64,000 nucleotides of DNA, taken from NCBI GenBank assembly GCA_016787665.1, contig JAEUUC010000006.1, positions 124,001 through 188,000 on the forward strand, read 5' to 3'. Position 1 is the stretch's first letter. Each line of letters begins with the position of its first letter. A program made the position numbers and the translations under genes. Source of the DNA: Cyclobacteriaceae bacterium (lineage in GTDB: Bacteria > Bacteroidota > Bacteroidia > Cytophagales > Cyclobacteriaceae). Positions 24,573 to 34,411 of the stretch are shown in pieces. The notes beneath the pieces were generated by a model. It was not told where the DNA came from, ran no database searches, and saw only the letters and a list, made by a program, of their open reading frames with translations.

Positions 24573-27500
24573 TTAATTTTCCTCCAGCACGCTGATCGGA
24601 AAATCCTGACCATTAGAGCGCCCGGTCGGGTACTGAGCCGTGCCCCCGTATTGCTTACTTAATTCGGGCACCCTCTCCTCCATATACAACTTCAATTCGT
24701 TGGCGGTGATCTTTTTGTCACCATTGTCCGCCTTACCTCCGAGAGCCTCCAGCAGTGCGTACGTAAATACGCCATGTTTGAGTACATCAAACTCGGTGGC
24801 AAACTGCTTGGATCCCGAAGAGGCGATGATCACCGTCCCGGAGCTGCGCGAGAGCTGGATGAGTGCCTTTTCATCCGAAGCGGCCGCCCGCACATTAAAA
24901 TCTTTCACAGCCCCACCGGAATGGCAGGCATCCATCAAAATTATTTGTTTGGTGGATTTAATCTTCGACAGGTAGCCAACCAATTCTGAACTCGCCAACG
25001 CTTTTGCCTGCAATTGCCCGGGGTCGCCATAAATTTTGGTCACATCGTGCGGGACGAAGTAGAACGGGCTTTCCCCGTCTGCATTTTTGTTTTCTTCATC
25101 CTGACTGCCATGGCCAGCATAATAAAACACAAATACATCCTCGGGCTTCGCCCGGGTGGCAAGGCTTTTTAACGCGGTCACAATGTTGTCCTTAGTCGCC
25201 TCCTCGTTGTACAGTTCGGTTTTCGTCACTCCCTTAAAAATATTCTGCTTGCGGCTCGCGAGTTGTTCCACAAACGAGCGGGCATCGGGCTCGGCATAAT
25301 TCAGATTATAAGACTGGTTTTTGTACTTGTTGATGCCTATGGCAAGGATATGCAGAGATGCCGTTGCCATTCGTTCACCCACGTACTCCACGCGCACAAC
25401 ATCAGGCCGCGATTCGACCTTTTGGTAACTCACGACAACCACCTTAAACTCATTCATCTCGTTGACCAGGTCAATGGTGTAGGAGCGAACTACTTTATCG
25501 TTATCCCGGGCTGTCTTAACATCGCGGTCGGTTTGGATCAATTTATCATTGTGATAAATATTCACCTCTTTCACACCTCCGCCACCGTCAAAAATTTCCA
25601 CATCCAGAGTCAGGGCTTTGGCGGTGGTGACCAGGCGACCTTCCTGATACTGCACCTGTCCGCTTGAAATCAGTTTCCGATTATCAAACAGGCCAGCGGA
25701 GGGTTTCTGCAGTTTGGAAAGATCGAAAATCCGTTCGCCCTCTTCCCGCAGAATTTCTTCTACCCGTCTGCCTTGGGCCATACTCTTCTCCAGGTGCTTA
25801 GGTTTGTACAAGATCTCGAAGTACTGCTCGGCAGTAAAGAAATCAGCCAGTTGGTGAATGCCCCGGTTAATGTGCCAACCAAAATACTGGCTGCCGGCCG
25901 AGGTACAGGAAAAATAACCCCGTTGTGTCCAGCAGACCCACTCGTTGTCTTCGGTGATAAATAAAGTCGCAAAAGGCAACAAGCGCTCGGCCAGGTTTTT
26001 ATAAACCTCTTCAATGCCCCGCGCCACCTGCTTATCTTTCACTTTAAGGACTTCAATCACCTTCTTCCAGGCCTCCTTGCTGGGTTCTTTGGAAAGAGAA
26101 TCCAAATCCATAGAAGTAAAATACTCGCCCCACTGCTCGTCCTTAAACTCCGGTGTCTGCCGAATGCTTTGAGAGGCACCCGTCTCTGAAATTTTCCACA
26201 TGATGATCGACTGATCTTCGCCACCCGAGGCGAGGTATCGCCCGTCAGGGCTCAACGTGATACTCCGCACGGCACCCGAATGCCCCACGAATTCCTTCAT
26301 GGGGTATCCGTTGCGATCAAACATCTTCAACGAAAAATTGCTCGCAATAACAATGTGGCCTTCGAGCGTAGCCTGAAAATCCAAGATTGCTCCATCTACT
26401 CCCGGATCAAGCTCAATGGCCTTACCCTTCGGTAAATCCAACTTGAAGTCGGATGATTTTTTTATGCCTTCATTTAGGTTCTTGATGGGGGGCGTGTACC
26501 GATTAGGGCTTGCATTGAGTTTAAGGGTAAAGAAATCATAGCTGGCTGAATACTGTTCCTGCCCGTCAATCTTACTATCGACATACAATTCCAGGCCTTG
26601 CCCGAACGCCAGATGCTCAATGGAATTACCCTTGCCCTTTATCTTGCGGATAAGCTTTCCATTGAACGGATTCCACAGACAGATTTCGTTATTCCATCCC
26701 CCGGCTGATGCCACGATGTAGGTTCCATTATCGGAGGGTGCAAAGGCAGCCGCCTGTACGGTGTGATCGTGGCCTTTGAAATCGCTGAACTTATTGCCAG
26801 CCGGAATGCCATAGCTCTCGCCATTACCAACACCATCCAACACAACCATCATTTTAGAATCAGTCGAAAAGGCAATAGCCGTTACCACATCTTGAGACGG
26901 CAGCGATTTGATAAATGAGCCATCCGGCTTCCATAAATTCAGTTCAAATGCATCGCTGCTGCTGGCGAGGTATTGGCCATCTGGCGAATAAGCTACCTTG
27001 TAAATCGAGCCTTTATGTTTTTTTAGCGTGCGCGGATTAAACTTGTTTTGTCCGCGATCCAATCCACCCAAACCATACACCACAATGTCGGCACTGCCTT
27101 CAATGGCAACGGCCAGATCTTGGGTAGCCGCATTTAACGAGATGGCCTTCACCGGTGCCTCGGCTTGCAGGGTGTTAACTACCGTATAGTTTCCCCCGGC
27201 TTCAGCCACCTTCCAAATCTGAATGGTGGCATCATCGCTCGCGCTCACCAAAAATTTGCCGTTACGGGTGAAGGCCAGCCCATTAATGACATTGGTGTGG
27301 CCCACGGCTGTGCCCATTTGTTTTCCCTTTTCCAGGTCGATAATCACAATGGGGTTTTCATTTCCCACCGGATAGCCGGCAACGGCCAGCAATTTACCAT
27401 CAGGCGACAAGGCCGAAGCGTAAAACATGCCCTCCGGTCCGTCACCAATCTGAGATTCAAATTTTTTGAGCATCTCCCCGTTGGCGGCATTCCAGACCCG

Positions 27501-27689
27501 TACGGTCTTGTCTTCTGACACGGAAATAATCCGAGCCCCATCCGGGGTGAACTCAAGGGATTGAACCCGGGCTGAGTGGCCCATGGAGTTAATGACAATC
27601 CGCGGAATTGATGACTGAGCCGCCAGATCACGCGACCCAAATAAGCCAACCAAACCTAAAAACCATGCTAAACGGCTAAAACACAACAT
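24573..27689 (-). CDS. exported WD40-repeat protein with C-terminal caspase (C14) domain
   Basis: A 1,038-residue protein from the ATG at 27689 (MLCFSRLAWFLGLVGLFGSRDLAAQ, a signal peptide); the frame extends 11 residues upstream to 27722. About 6-8 WD40 repeats occupy residues ~40-520 (GHSARVQSLEFTPDGARIISVSEDKTVRVWN, GHTNVINGLAF, GHSGAVRSITLSPDGRYLASGGEDQSIIMW). A linker includes an Ig-like strand region (~690-780). The C-terminal ~250 residues are a caspase/metacaspase-like peptidase with catalytic His in FYYAGHGSQ (~855) and catalytic Cys in DACHSGG (~920). WD40-caspase fusions are known in bacteria. The signal peptide implies action outside the cytoplasm. Substrate unknown. Confidence 0.93.
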   Translation of the reverse strand: MLCFSRLAWFLGLVGLFGSRDLAAQSSIPRIVINSMGHSARVQSLEFTPDGARIISVSEDKTVRVWNAANGEMLKKFESQIGDGPEGMFYASALSPDGKLLAVAGYPVGNENPIVIIDLEKGKQMGTAVGHTNVINGLAFTRNGKFLVSASDDATIQIWKVAEAGGNYTVVNTLQAEAPVKAISLNAATQDLAVAIEGSADIVVYGLGGLDRGQNKFNPRTLKKHKGSIYKVAYSPDGQYLASSSDAFELNLWKPDGSFIKSLPSQDVVTAIAFSTDSKMMVVLDGVGNGESYGIPAGNKFSDFKGHDHTVQAAAFAPSDNGTYIVASAGGWNNEICLWNPFNGKLIRKIKGKGNSIEHLAFGQGLELYVDSKIDGQEQYSASYDFFTLKLNASPNRYTPPIKNLNEGIKKSSDFKLDLPKGKAIELDPGVDGAILDFQATLEGHIVIASNFSLKMFDRNGYPMKEFVGHSGAVRSITLSPDGRYLASGGEDQSIIMWKISETGASQSIRQTPEFKDEQWGEYFTSMDLDSLSKEPSKEAWKKVIEVLKVKDKQVARGIEEVYKNLAERLLPFATLFITEDNEWVCWTQRGYFSCTSAGSQYFGWHINRGIHQLADFFTAEQYFEILYKPKHLEKSMAQGRRVEEILREEGERIFDLSKLQKPSAGLFDNRKLISSGQVQYQEGRLVTTAKALTLDVEIFDGGGGVKEVNIYHNDKLIQTDRDVKTARDNDKVVRSYTIDLVNEMNEFKVVVVSYQKVESRPDVVRVEYVGERMATASLHILAIGINKYKNQSYNLNYAEPDARSFVEQLASRKQNIFKGVTKTELYNEEATKDNIVTALKSLATRAKPEDVFVFYYAGHGSQDEENKNADGESPFYFVPHDVTKIYGDPGQLQAKALASSELVGYLSKIKSTKQIILMDACHSGGAVKDFNVRAAASDEKALIQLSRSSGTVIIASSGSKQFATEFDVLKHGVFTYALLEALGGKADNGDKKITANELKLYMEERVPELSKQYGGTAQYPTGRSNGQDFPISVLEEN

Positions 27690-28095
27690 ATCGATGGCAG
27701 ATTTGATATGTAAATCTACCATTTTTTATACAAGCGGAGAGCAAAAGTAACCCAAGCCCCGAAACGCGGGCCTCGGTGAGCCGATGAGCCCGGCTATAAG
27801 AGCTGAACAGAAGGCCCGGAGTGCGAGTATCGAACCGATTGGCTCTTCACGGCAAGTCGGAAAAACAAAGAAAAAAACACCACCATAGACAACAGATACA
27901 GTGCAATCATAGCCGTAACGTTTAATGACTCAAAGATGGGCTGCCCAATACGCCCATGCCCGCCAAAGCGATTTGTTTGGGCACCCACGTAAGTTTTTTT
28001 TGCCGTTTTTACGTTTTTTTGACGAACACCGCCAAAACGGAACCATTTTTGCCACCGCAAACAGGTTCAATCCATCAAATAAACACGGATTCTTC
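27690..28095. other. 406-base intergenic region without a supported gene
   Basis: Divergent region between the caspase and subtilase genes. It has T- and A-rich tracts around 27990-28020 upstream of the subtilase and no clear TTG-N19-TAnnTTTG promoter. An 88-codon minus-strand ORF with one hydrophobic stretch lies here, but nothing supports its translation. Confidence 0.6.
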
Positions 28096-29736
28096 ATGAG
28101 TTTTAAAAGCCTTACCCGACCCGTCCTCCAGGTAATGACGGCTCAGCTTTTTGTGATTTGGGCATTGAGCGCCAGCGCGCAATCTAAAACTGTACCCAAC
28201 GATTGGTTTTTACGCGATCCCCAGTTGGATTCTCTTCAGGGTGTAAGTTCCGAGCGCACCTATCAAACCCTGCTCAAAGACAAACCATCACGTACGGTCA
28301 TTGTTGCCGTGATCGACTCCGGTGTTGACATCGAGCACGAAGACCTCAAAGACGTACTCTGGATCAATGAAGATGAAATTCCGGGCAATGGCGCAGACGA
28401 TGACAAAAACGGCTATGTTGATGATGTGTACGGGTGGAATTTCATCGGTGGCAAGAACGGAAACGTGAATGCGGATACGTATGAACTCACCCGCGAGTAT
28501 GTGCGGCTAAAGGCAAAATATGGCCAACCGGGCATGAAGATTTCACGGAAACAACAGGCAGAGTATGATGGTTGGTTGAAAATCAAAGACAAGTTTGAAA
28601 AACTGAAAGAAAAAAATGCGCAGCAATACAAGCTGTACGCCAGTCTGTACTCCAATGTGCGAATGAGCATTGATACGTTGCAGAAACTGCTGAACACAAC
28701 TGAGCTCACCGCGGAGAAATTAGAAAGTCTGCAGACCAACAGCCCTACCCTGCTGTTTGCGAAAGGTTTTCTACTCAACATGTTTCGCAATATGGAGGAT
28801 GGCGAGAGCCTGGACGCCTACATGGGACAACTCAAAGAGGCGGTGGACTATTATGAAGTGATTGTCAAGTTTGGGTATAACGAAGACTTTAATTCGCGCG
28901 AGATCGTGGGGGACGATTACAACAACCCCTACGAAAAAGGCTATGGAAATAATGATGTGAAGGGCCCCGACTCCAAACACGGAACCCACGTGGCCGGAAT
29001 TATTGCAGCCAACCGAACGAACAACATCGGCATACGCGGCATTGCCGACAACGTAAAAATCATGGCGGTGCGTGCCGTGCCCAACGGAGATGAACGCGAC
29101 AAAGATGTTGCCAACGCCATTATCTATGCAGTCGACAATGGCGCCCACATCATCAACATGAGTTTTGGAAAAAGTTATTCACCTCAAAAAGAAGTAGTGG
29201 ACAAAGCTGTCCGGTATGCCGAGCAGAAAGGTGTGCTGCTTATTCACGCTGCCGGCAACGATGCAGAGAACTCAGACGAGGAGAAAAATTTTCCCAATCG
29301 GTTTTTCCTGGATGGTAAGGAAGCACGAAACTGGCTGGAAATTGGCGCCAGCGCCTGGGGAGCAAACGAGAATTTCGTGGCTGACTTTTCCAACTATGGG
29401 AAACGCAACGTTGACTTCTTCTCGCCCGGTGTTGAAATCTATTCAACTGTACCGGGTGGCCAATACGAGCATCAGAGCGGAACGAGTATGGCCAGCCCAA
29501 GCGCTGCCGGTGTGGCTGCCCTCGTTATGTCTTATTTTCCCGAATTGAGTGCCTTCGAAGTGCGTGACATTTTGCGTCAATCCACCCGCCAGTTTGATAA
29601 TCTGGAGGTAGAAAAGCCAGGTGGCGGGCGTGTGCGCTTCGAATCGTTGAGCAGCACCGGGGGTTTAATCAACGCCTACGAAGCCGTACTGGCGGCCCAA
29701 AAAACGAAAGAGCAAAAGGCAATTAAATCCCGCTAA
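28096..29736 (+). CDS. S8 family (subtilisin-like) exported serine peptidase
   Basis: A 546-residue protein from the ATG at 28096 (MSFKSLTRPVLQVMTAQLFVIWALSASAQ, a signal peptide); the frame runs 57 codons further upstream without a signal sequence. Catalytic Asp is in AVIDSGVDIEHEDL (~74), His in HGTHVAGI (~295) and Ser in GTSMASPSAAG (~465). The Asp-His spacing of ~220 residues is far larger than in subtilisin (about 30). The insertion (~115-280) is mostly helical and charged (KLKEKNAQQYKLYASLYSNVRMSIDTLQKLL). This insert is characteristic of a Bacteroidota subtilase group. No T9SS sorting domain follows, so it is probably periplasmic. The stop is 2 bases before the next start. Confidence 0.92.
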   Translation: MSFKSLTRPVLQVMTAQLFVIWALSASAQSKTVPNDWFLRDPQLDSLQGVSSERTYQTLLKDKPSRTVIVAVIDSGVDIEHEDLKDVLWINEDEIPGNGADDDKNGYVDDVYGWNFIGGKNGNVNADTYELTREYVRLKAKYGQPGMKISRKQQAEYDGWLKIKDKFEKLKEKNAQQYKLYASLYSNVRMSIDTLQKLLNTTELTAEKLESLQTNSPTLLFAKGFLLNMFRNMEDGESLDAYMGQLKEAVDYYEVIVKFGYNEDFNSREIVGDDYNNPYEKGYGNNDVKGPDSKHGTHVAGIIAANRTNNIGIRGIADNVKIMAVRAVPNGDERDKDVANAIIYAVDNGAHIINMSFGKSYSPQKEVVDKAVRYAEQKGVLLIHAAGNDAENSDEEKNFPNRFFLDGKEARNWLEIGASAWGANENFVADFSNYGKRNVDFFSPGVEIYSTVPGGQYEHQSGTSMASPSAAGVAALVMSYFPELSAFEVRDILRQSTRQFDNLEVEKPGGGRVRFESLSSTGGLINAYEAVLAAQKTKEQKAIKSR

Positions 29737-29738
29737 GC

Positions 29739-30482
29739 GTGACGCACAAGGACATGATATTCGGAACCCGGGCGGTGATTGAAGCCGTGCGCGCGGGGCG
29801 CCCCATTGAGAAAGTGCTGATTCAATCGGGCTTGTCAAACGAACTGATACGAGAGCTGCTGGACGAAATTAAAAAGCACAAGGTGCCCATGAGTTTTGTG
29901 CCGGCCGAAAAACTGGCACGCCTGTCGTCAAAAAATCACCAGGGGGTTGTTTGTCTGTTGTCAGCCGTAACGTACGCGCGGGTGGAGGACCTGATTGATT
30001 TTGCCTACCATCAGGGTAAGGATCCCTTGTTTTTAGTTGTCGATCGGGTAACCGATGTTCGGAATTTTGGGGCCATGGCCCGCACAGCCGATTGTGCCGG
30101 CTTGACGGGCATTATTATTGGTGACAAAGGCAACGCGCCCATCACCGGAGATGCCGTAAAAACTTCGGCAGGTGCCTTGAACTACCTGCCCGTTTGCAAA
30201 GTGCCCGATGTTCGAAAAATTATTTCGCTGCTAAAGCAAAACGGGATCAAGGTGGTAGCCTGCACGGAAAAAGCCACTGATGACGTATACGCCAGCAACC
30301 TGACGGGGCCCTTGGCGATCATTGTCGGTTCGGAAGAAGACGGCATTTCGCCCGACCTGCTAAAGGTTGCGGACCAACTGGTAAAAATTCCGATGTTCGG
30401 AAACATCGCCTCGCTTAACGTCTCCGTGGCCGCGGCCATCAGCATGTATGAAGCTGTGCGTCAGCGCCAGGCTCAGAGGTAA
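29739..30482 (+). CDS. rlmB: 23S rRNA (guanosine-2'-O)-methyltransferase, RlmB/TrmH type SPOUT enzyme
   Basis: A 247-residue protein starting at a GTG two bases after the subtilase stop, or at the ATG at 29754 (MIFGTRAVIEAVRAGRPIEKVLIQSG). An N-terminal substrate-binding domain (L30e/L7Ae-like, ~1-75) precedes a SPOUT methyltransferase domain with the three motifs: VVDRVTDVRNFGAMARTADCAG, IIVGSEEDGIS and IPMFGNIASLNVSVAAAISMYE. These methylate a ribose in 23S rRNA (G2251 in E. coli) or a tRNA. The last 10 bases overlap the convergent guanylyltransferase gene. Confidence 0.92.
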   Translation: MTHKDMIFGTRAVIEAVRAGRPIEKVLIQSGLSNELIRELLDEIKKHKVPMSFVPAEKLARLSSKNHQGVVCLLSAVTYARVEDLIDFAYHQGKDPLFLVVDRVTDVRNFGAMARTADCAGLTGIIIGDKGNAPITGDAVKTSAGALNYLPVCKVPDVRKIISLLKQNGIKVVACTEKATDDVYASNLTGPLAIIVGSEEDGISPDLLKVADQLVKIPMFGNIASLNVSVAAAISMYEAVRQRQAQR

Positions 30483-31552
30483 TCGTTGCCATTGGGCTTC
30501 GCGCGCAGATCGTTCACAAAGCGCCTGAACTGCTCTTCCCGGTCCTTTTCCACAACAATCACCACATTGTCGAACACACCCACCAGGTAACCGTTGAGTC
30601 CCTGCACGACCACCAGCTTGTCCTTTGGCGCCTCTACAATGGAGTTTCGCGTTTCGTACAACAGGGCATCCGCAGCCACAACGTTGTTGTGGGCATCCTT
30701 GGGCAAAACGTCATGAAGAGCGCCCCACGAGCCCAGATCGGACCATGTAAAATGGCCAAGTACGACAAAGACATTGTCGGCTTTTTCCATGATCCCGTAG
30801 TCGATCGAGACATTCTTCACCAGGCTATACACCGTTTTAACAGCCGCCTCCTCATCCGGTGAATCAAAACGAGCCGCGGCTTCATGAAATACTTCGGCCA
30901 TATCCGGCAGATACCGGTCAAAAGCTTTTAAAATGCTTTTCACACTCCAGATGAAAATGCCGGAATTCCACACAAAGTCTCCGCTCTCCAGAAATTTTTT
31001 CGCCAGGGCCAGCTCGGGTTTCTCGGTGAAAGTTTTTACCGGCTTGATCAGTTTCTTGTTTTCGATGTATTGAATATACCCGTAGCCGGTTTCGGGTCGG
31101 GCCGGTTGAATGCCCAGCGTGATCAGTTTTTCTTCCTGGGTGGCTTGCTCCGCTGCCTTCTTAACCGTGGCCGTGAACTCGGCTTCTTTTAGAATCAAGT
31201 GATCAGACGGGCTCACAACCATCACCGCATCCGGATTTTTCTTCCGGATCTTCAGGCTGGCATAGGCGATGCACGGTGCCGTGTTTTTCCGCATCGGTTC
31301 CTTCAAAATTTGATCGGGCGGCAGTGCGGGCAGCTGCTCCTGCACCAGGTGTGCATGTTCCTCGCTGGTCACAACGTAAATATTTTCCGGGTCACATATC
31401 GGCAAATACCGGTCGTACGTTGATTGCAGGAGGGTTTTGCCGCTTCCCAGCACATCGAGAAACTGCTTGGGTTTGGAATTGCGGCTGTAGGGCCAAAACC
31501 GAACGCCAACGCCTCCGGCCATTAAAACAACAACAAGATTTTTCTTTAGCAT
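30473..31552 (-). CDS. mannose-1-phosphate guanylyltransferase
   Basis: A 359-residue nucleotidyltransferase with the signature AGGVGVRFWPYSRNSKPKQFL near the N-terminus. It also has VSPSDHLI, ETGYGYIQY and FTEKP motifs and a C-terminal left-handed beta-helix-like segment (HNNVVAADALLYETRNSIVEAPKDKLVVVQGLNGYLVGVFDNVVIV). It makes GDP-mannose from mannose-1-phosphate and GTP for surface glycans. The phosphomannose isomerase domain of the bifunctional type II enzymes is absent. It is convergent with rlmB. Confidence 0.93.
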   Translation of the reverse strand: MLKKNLVVVLMAGGVGVRFWPYSRNSKPKQFLDVLGSGKTLLQSTYDRYLPICDPENIYVVTSEEHAHLVQEQLPALPPDQILKEPMRKNTAPCIAYASLKIRKKNPDAVMVVSPSDHLILKEAEFTATVKKAAEQATQEEKLITLGIQPARPETGYGYIQYIENKKLIKPVKTFTEKPELALAKKFLESGDFVWNSGIFIWSVKSILKAFDRYLPDMAEVFHEAAARFDSPDEEAAVKTVYSLVKNVSIDYGIMEKADNVFVVLGHFTWSDLGSWGALHDVLPKDAHNNVVAADALLYETRNSIVEAPKDKLVVVQGLNGYLVGVFDNVVIVVEKDREEQFRRFVNDLRAKPNGNDYL

Positions 31553-31749
31553 GACGTTAGATGCCCATTACAACTGTTAGGCTTGAGAAACCATCCACAA
31601 AAAAGGCCGTAAAACAAGTCGGTAGAACTTTAATCACTTTTCGGAGAACCACTTACCGCAAAATTTGTATATTGTTAAATAATGGTCGCCAAAAATTGAG
31701 CGATAAAGATATAAACCATTTTTTGGTTTCATAGTTTGTTTGGAAAGTT

Positions 31750-33936
31750 ATGATTGTTGCAGAAGAAAAAGATTTGTTGAAAGATAAACTCAAAGAAATA
31801 TTTGGGTATTCCGGCTTTCGTGGAAACCAGGAGACCGTCATACGAAATATTTTAGGGGGGCGAAACACATTCGTGATTATGCCCACCGGTGCCGGAAAAT
31901 CGCTCTGCTATCAGTTACCGGCCATGGTTCAGCCGGGGCTCGCCATCGTAATCTCTCCGCTGATCGCCCTGATGAAAAATCAGGTGGACCAGATGAACGC
32001 GTATGGCGTAAATGCGCGTTTTTTAAACTCAACATTAAGCAAGGCTGAAATCACCCGCCTGCGCAAAGACTGTGTAAGCGAGAAAGTAAAACTTTTATAT
32101 GTAGCGCCCGAATCGTTAAACAAAGAGGAAAATATCGCCTTTCTGCAAAAGGTGAAAATCTCGTTTGTAGCCATTGACGAGGCTCACTGCATTTCGGAGT
32201 GGGGTCACGACTTCCGCCCCGAATACCGCAAGATCAAAACGATGATCGGCCAGTTGGGCGACATGCCGGTAATTGCGCTTACCGCTACCGCCACCCCCAA
32301 GGTGCAGCTGGATATTCAAAAGAATCTTCAGATGGAAGAGGCTGATGTGTTCATCTCCTCCTTTAATCGAAAAAATCTGTTTTACGAGGTTCGCCCCAAA
32401 AAAGAGACCAAAAAGCAACTCGTTCGCTTTCTGAAGGAAAACAAAGGTAAGTCGGGCATTATTTACTGCCTCAGTAGAAAGAAAGTGGAGGAGATCGCCC
32501 AACTACTCAACGTGAATGGTTTTCGGGCGGCACCCTATCATGCCGGGCTGGATCCCGATGTGCGGATCAAAAATCAGGATGACTTTCTCAACGAAGAGGT
32601 AGACATCATTGTGGCGACCATCGCCTTCGGAATGGGTATTGACAAACCCGATGTGCGGTTTGTGGTGCACTACGATGTCCCCAAATCACTGGAGGGATAT
32701 TATCAGGAAACCGGCCGCTCGGGTCGTGACGGACTCGAAGGTCATTGTCTAATGTTCTACAGTCACAACGACCTCAACAAACTCGAAAAGTTCAACAAGG
32801 ACAAACCGGTTCAAGAGCGTGAAAACGCACGCATCCTGTTGCAGGAGATGGAATTCTATGCCGAGTCGCCCGTTTGCCGCAGGCGCCAGTTACTTCACTA
32901 TTTCGGGGAGGAATACATGGAAAAGAACTGCGGCATGTGTGACAACTGCACGCACCCGCGTGAGCGATTCGATGGCACTGAATATGTCAAGATTGCGCTC
33001 GAAGCCGTGCAACAGACCAATGAACGGTTTGGCCTTGGGCACCTCGTGCATGTGATTCGCGGCATTGAAGATGAATACGTAAAAAGTTACGGCCATTTTG
33101 ACCTTCCGGTATTCGGCAAAGGAGATACGGAAGATGCCGATTTCTGGAAGTCGGTGATTCGCCAGGCGCTGGTATATCAATACCTGGAAAAAGATATTGA
33201 GAACATCGGTGTGCTCCGGGTGACCGAGAAAGGAAAGAAATTCATTAAAAAGCCCCATCCGGTGGAACTGGCACGTGACCATGATTTCACCACCGATGTG
33301 GATGAAGAGGAAGAATCCAGCGAGCGACAGCCCGTCAATACCAAATCGTATGACGAGAAGTTGTTTGAGATGCTGAAAACCTTGCGCAAGAAAATGGCCA
33401 AGGAAAAGAACCTTCCGCCATACGTCATCTTCCAGGATCCTTCGCTGGAGGAGATGGCCACCACCTACCCGACCAGCAAAGAGGAGTTGGCTTCGGTGAA
33501 CGGGGTGGGCATGGGTAAGGTCAACAAGTTCGGCAAGGAGTTTCTGGAGTTGATTCAGAAATATGTAGATGAGAATGATATTGAAACCGCGGCTGACGTG
33601 GTGGTGAAGTCTTCCGTCAACAAATCCAAAGTCAAAATTTTTATCATTCAGCAAATTGACAAAAAGGTTGACCTGGAAGAGATTGCCGAGTCAAAAAGCC
33701 TGACGTTTGATGAACTGCTGACGGAAATAGAAAACATCTGCTACAGCGGAACCAAGCTGAACCTGGATTATTACCTGGAAGAGGCCATTGAAGAAGACAA
33801 GCAGGATCAACTGCATGACTATTTTCTGAATTCGGAAACCGATAGCATTGAAGATGCGTTGAACGAAAATGAGGGTTGCTCGGAAGAGGAGGTGCGCCTG
33901 ATGCGCATCAAATTCCTAAGCGAGTACGCGAATTAA
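31750..33936 (+). CDS. recQ: ATP-dependent DNA helicase RecQ
   Basis: A 728-residue protein. Helicase motifs: I MPTGAGKSLCYQLPA, II IDEAHCISEWGHDFRPEYRKI, TATATP, and VI YYQETGRSGRDG. The zinc-binding region is CRRRQLLHYFGEEYMEKNCGMCDNC (~378-402). A winged-helix RQC domain (~405-510) and an HRDC domain (~550-625: YDEKLFEMLKTLRKKMAKEKNLPPYVIF ... VNGVGMGKVNKFG) follow. The last ~100 residues are an extra acidic helical extension seen in Bacteroidota RecQ. It unwinds recombination intermediates. A small DUF1648 membrane protein gene begins 6 bases downstream. Confidence 0.97.
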   Translation: MIVAEEKDLLKDKLKEIFGYSGFRGNQETVIRNILGGRNTFVIMPTGAGKSLCYQLPAMVQPGLAIVISPLIALMKNQVDQMNAYGVNARFLNSTLSKAEITRLRKDCVSEKVKLLYVAPESLNKEENIAFLQKVKISFVAIDEAHCISEWGHDFRPEYRKIKTMIGQLGDMPVIALTATATPKVQLDIQKNLQMEEADVFISSFNRKNLFYEVRPKKETKKQLVRFLKENKGKSGIIYCLSRKKVEEIAQLLNVNGFRAAPYHAGLDPDVRIKNQDDFLNEEVDIIVATIAFGMGIDKPDVRFVVHYDVPKSLEGYYQETGRSGRDGLEGHCLMFYSHNDLNKLEKFNKDKPVQERENARILLQEMEFYAESPVCRRRQLLHYFGEEYMEKNCGMCDNCTHPRERFDGTEYVKIALEAVQQTNERFGLGHLVHVIRGIEDEYVKSYGHFDLPVFGKGDTEDADFWKSVIRQALVYQYLEKDIENIGVLRVTEKGKKFIKKPHPVELARDHDFTTDVDEEEESSERQPVNTKSYDEKLFEMLKTLRKKMAKEKNLPPYVIFQDPSLEEMATTYPTSKEELASVNGVGMGKVNKFGKEFLELIQKYVDENDIETAADVVVKSSVNKSKVKIFIIQQIDKKVDLEEIAESKSLTFDELLTEIENICYSGTKLNLDYYLEEAIEEDKQDQLHDYFLNSETDSIEDALNENEGCSEEEVRLMRIKFLSEYAN

Positions 33937-33942
33937 ACAGAC

Positions 33943-34407
33943 ATGAAGAACAGGCGATGGATGGACGCGGCAGCGGGTGCCGTTGTGGTGGCGGTTTTGG
34001 TGTTATTGATCGGTCGATACAACCGGTTACCCGACCTGGTTCCCACTCATTTCAGCTTTTCAGGGGTAGCTGATGCACAAGGGCCGCGGCACTTGCTGTG
34101 GATTATTGCCAGTCTGATGGTGCTGCTGTACGCAGGGCTGACGCTGCTGGCCGCGCGTCCGCATTGGTATAATTACCCGGTGGAGATTAACGAGCAAAAC
34201 AAATTCCGGCAAGAGCAGAATATGGTACGGTTTATCACGCGGGCCAAGGTTGTGGTTGTCGCGTTGGTTGGTTTACCCATCGTTCAATCCACCAATCTGG
34301 CGTTAGGTGTGCACGCCAACTTCTTCCCCTTAGCTATCCTCAGCCTGGTTGCGATCTTACTTGCCTTGGTTGGTTACCATTTATTTCAGGCATTTCGGCT
34401 AGCTTAG
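33943..34407 (+). CDS. small DUF1648 membrane protein
   Basis: A 154-residue protein with four probable transmembrane helices (AAAGAVVVAVLVLLIG, LLWIIASLMVLLYAGLTLLA, ITRAKVVVVALVGLPIVQ, FFPLAILSLVAILLALVGYHLF). After the first helix comes the DUF1648 signature RLPDLVPTHFSFSGVADAQGPR, a periplasmic loop conserved in this family and in SdpI-like proteins. Function unknown. It starts 6 bases after recQ and ends 4 bases before the M1 peptidase gene, so the three may be co-transcribed. Confidence 0.82.
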   Translation: MKNRRWMDAAAGAVVVAVLVLLIGRYNRLPDLVPTHFSFSGVADAQGPRHLLWIIASLMVLLYAGLTLLAARPHWYNYPVEINEQNKFRQEQNMVRFITRAKVVVVALVGLPIVQSTNLALGVHANFFPLAILSLVAILLALVGYHLFQAFRLA

Positions 34408-34411
34408 CCGA

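Noticed and set aside
27794..28060. 88-residue minus-strand frame with a hydrophobic stretch
   Set aside because: No promoter, no recognisable family and odd N-terminus; kept only as part of the intergenic note.
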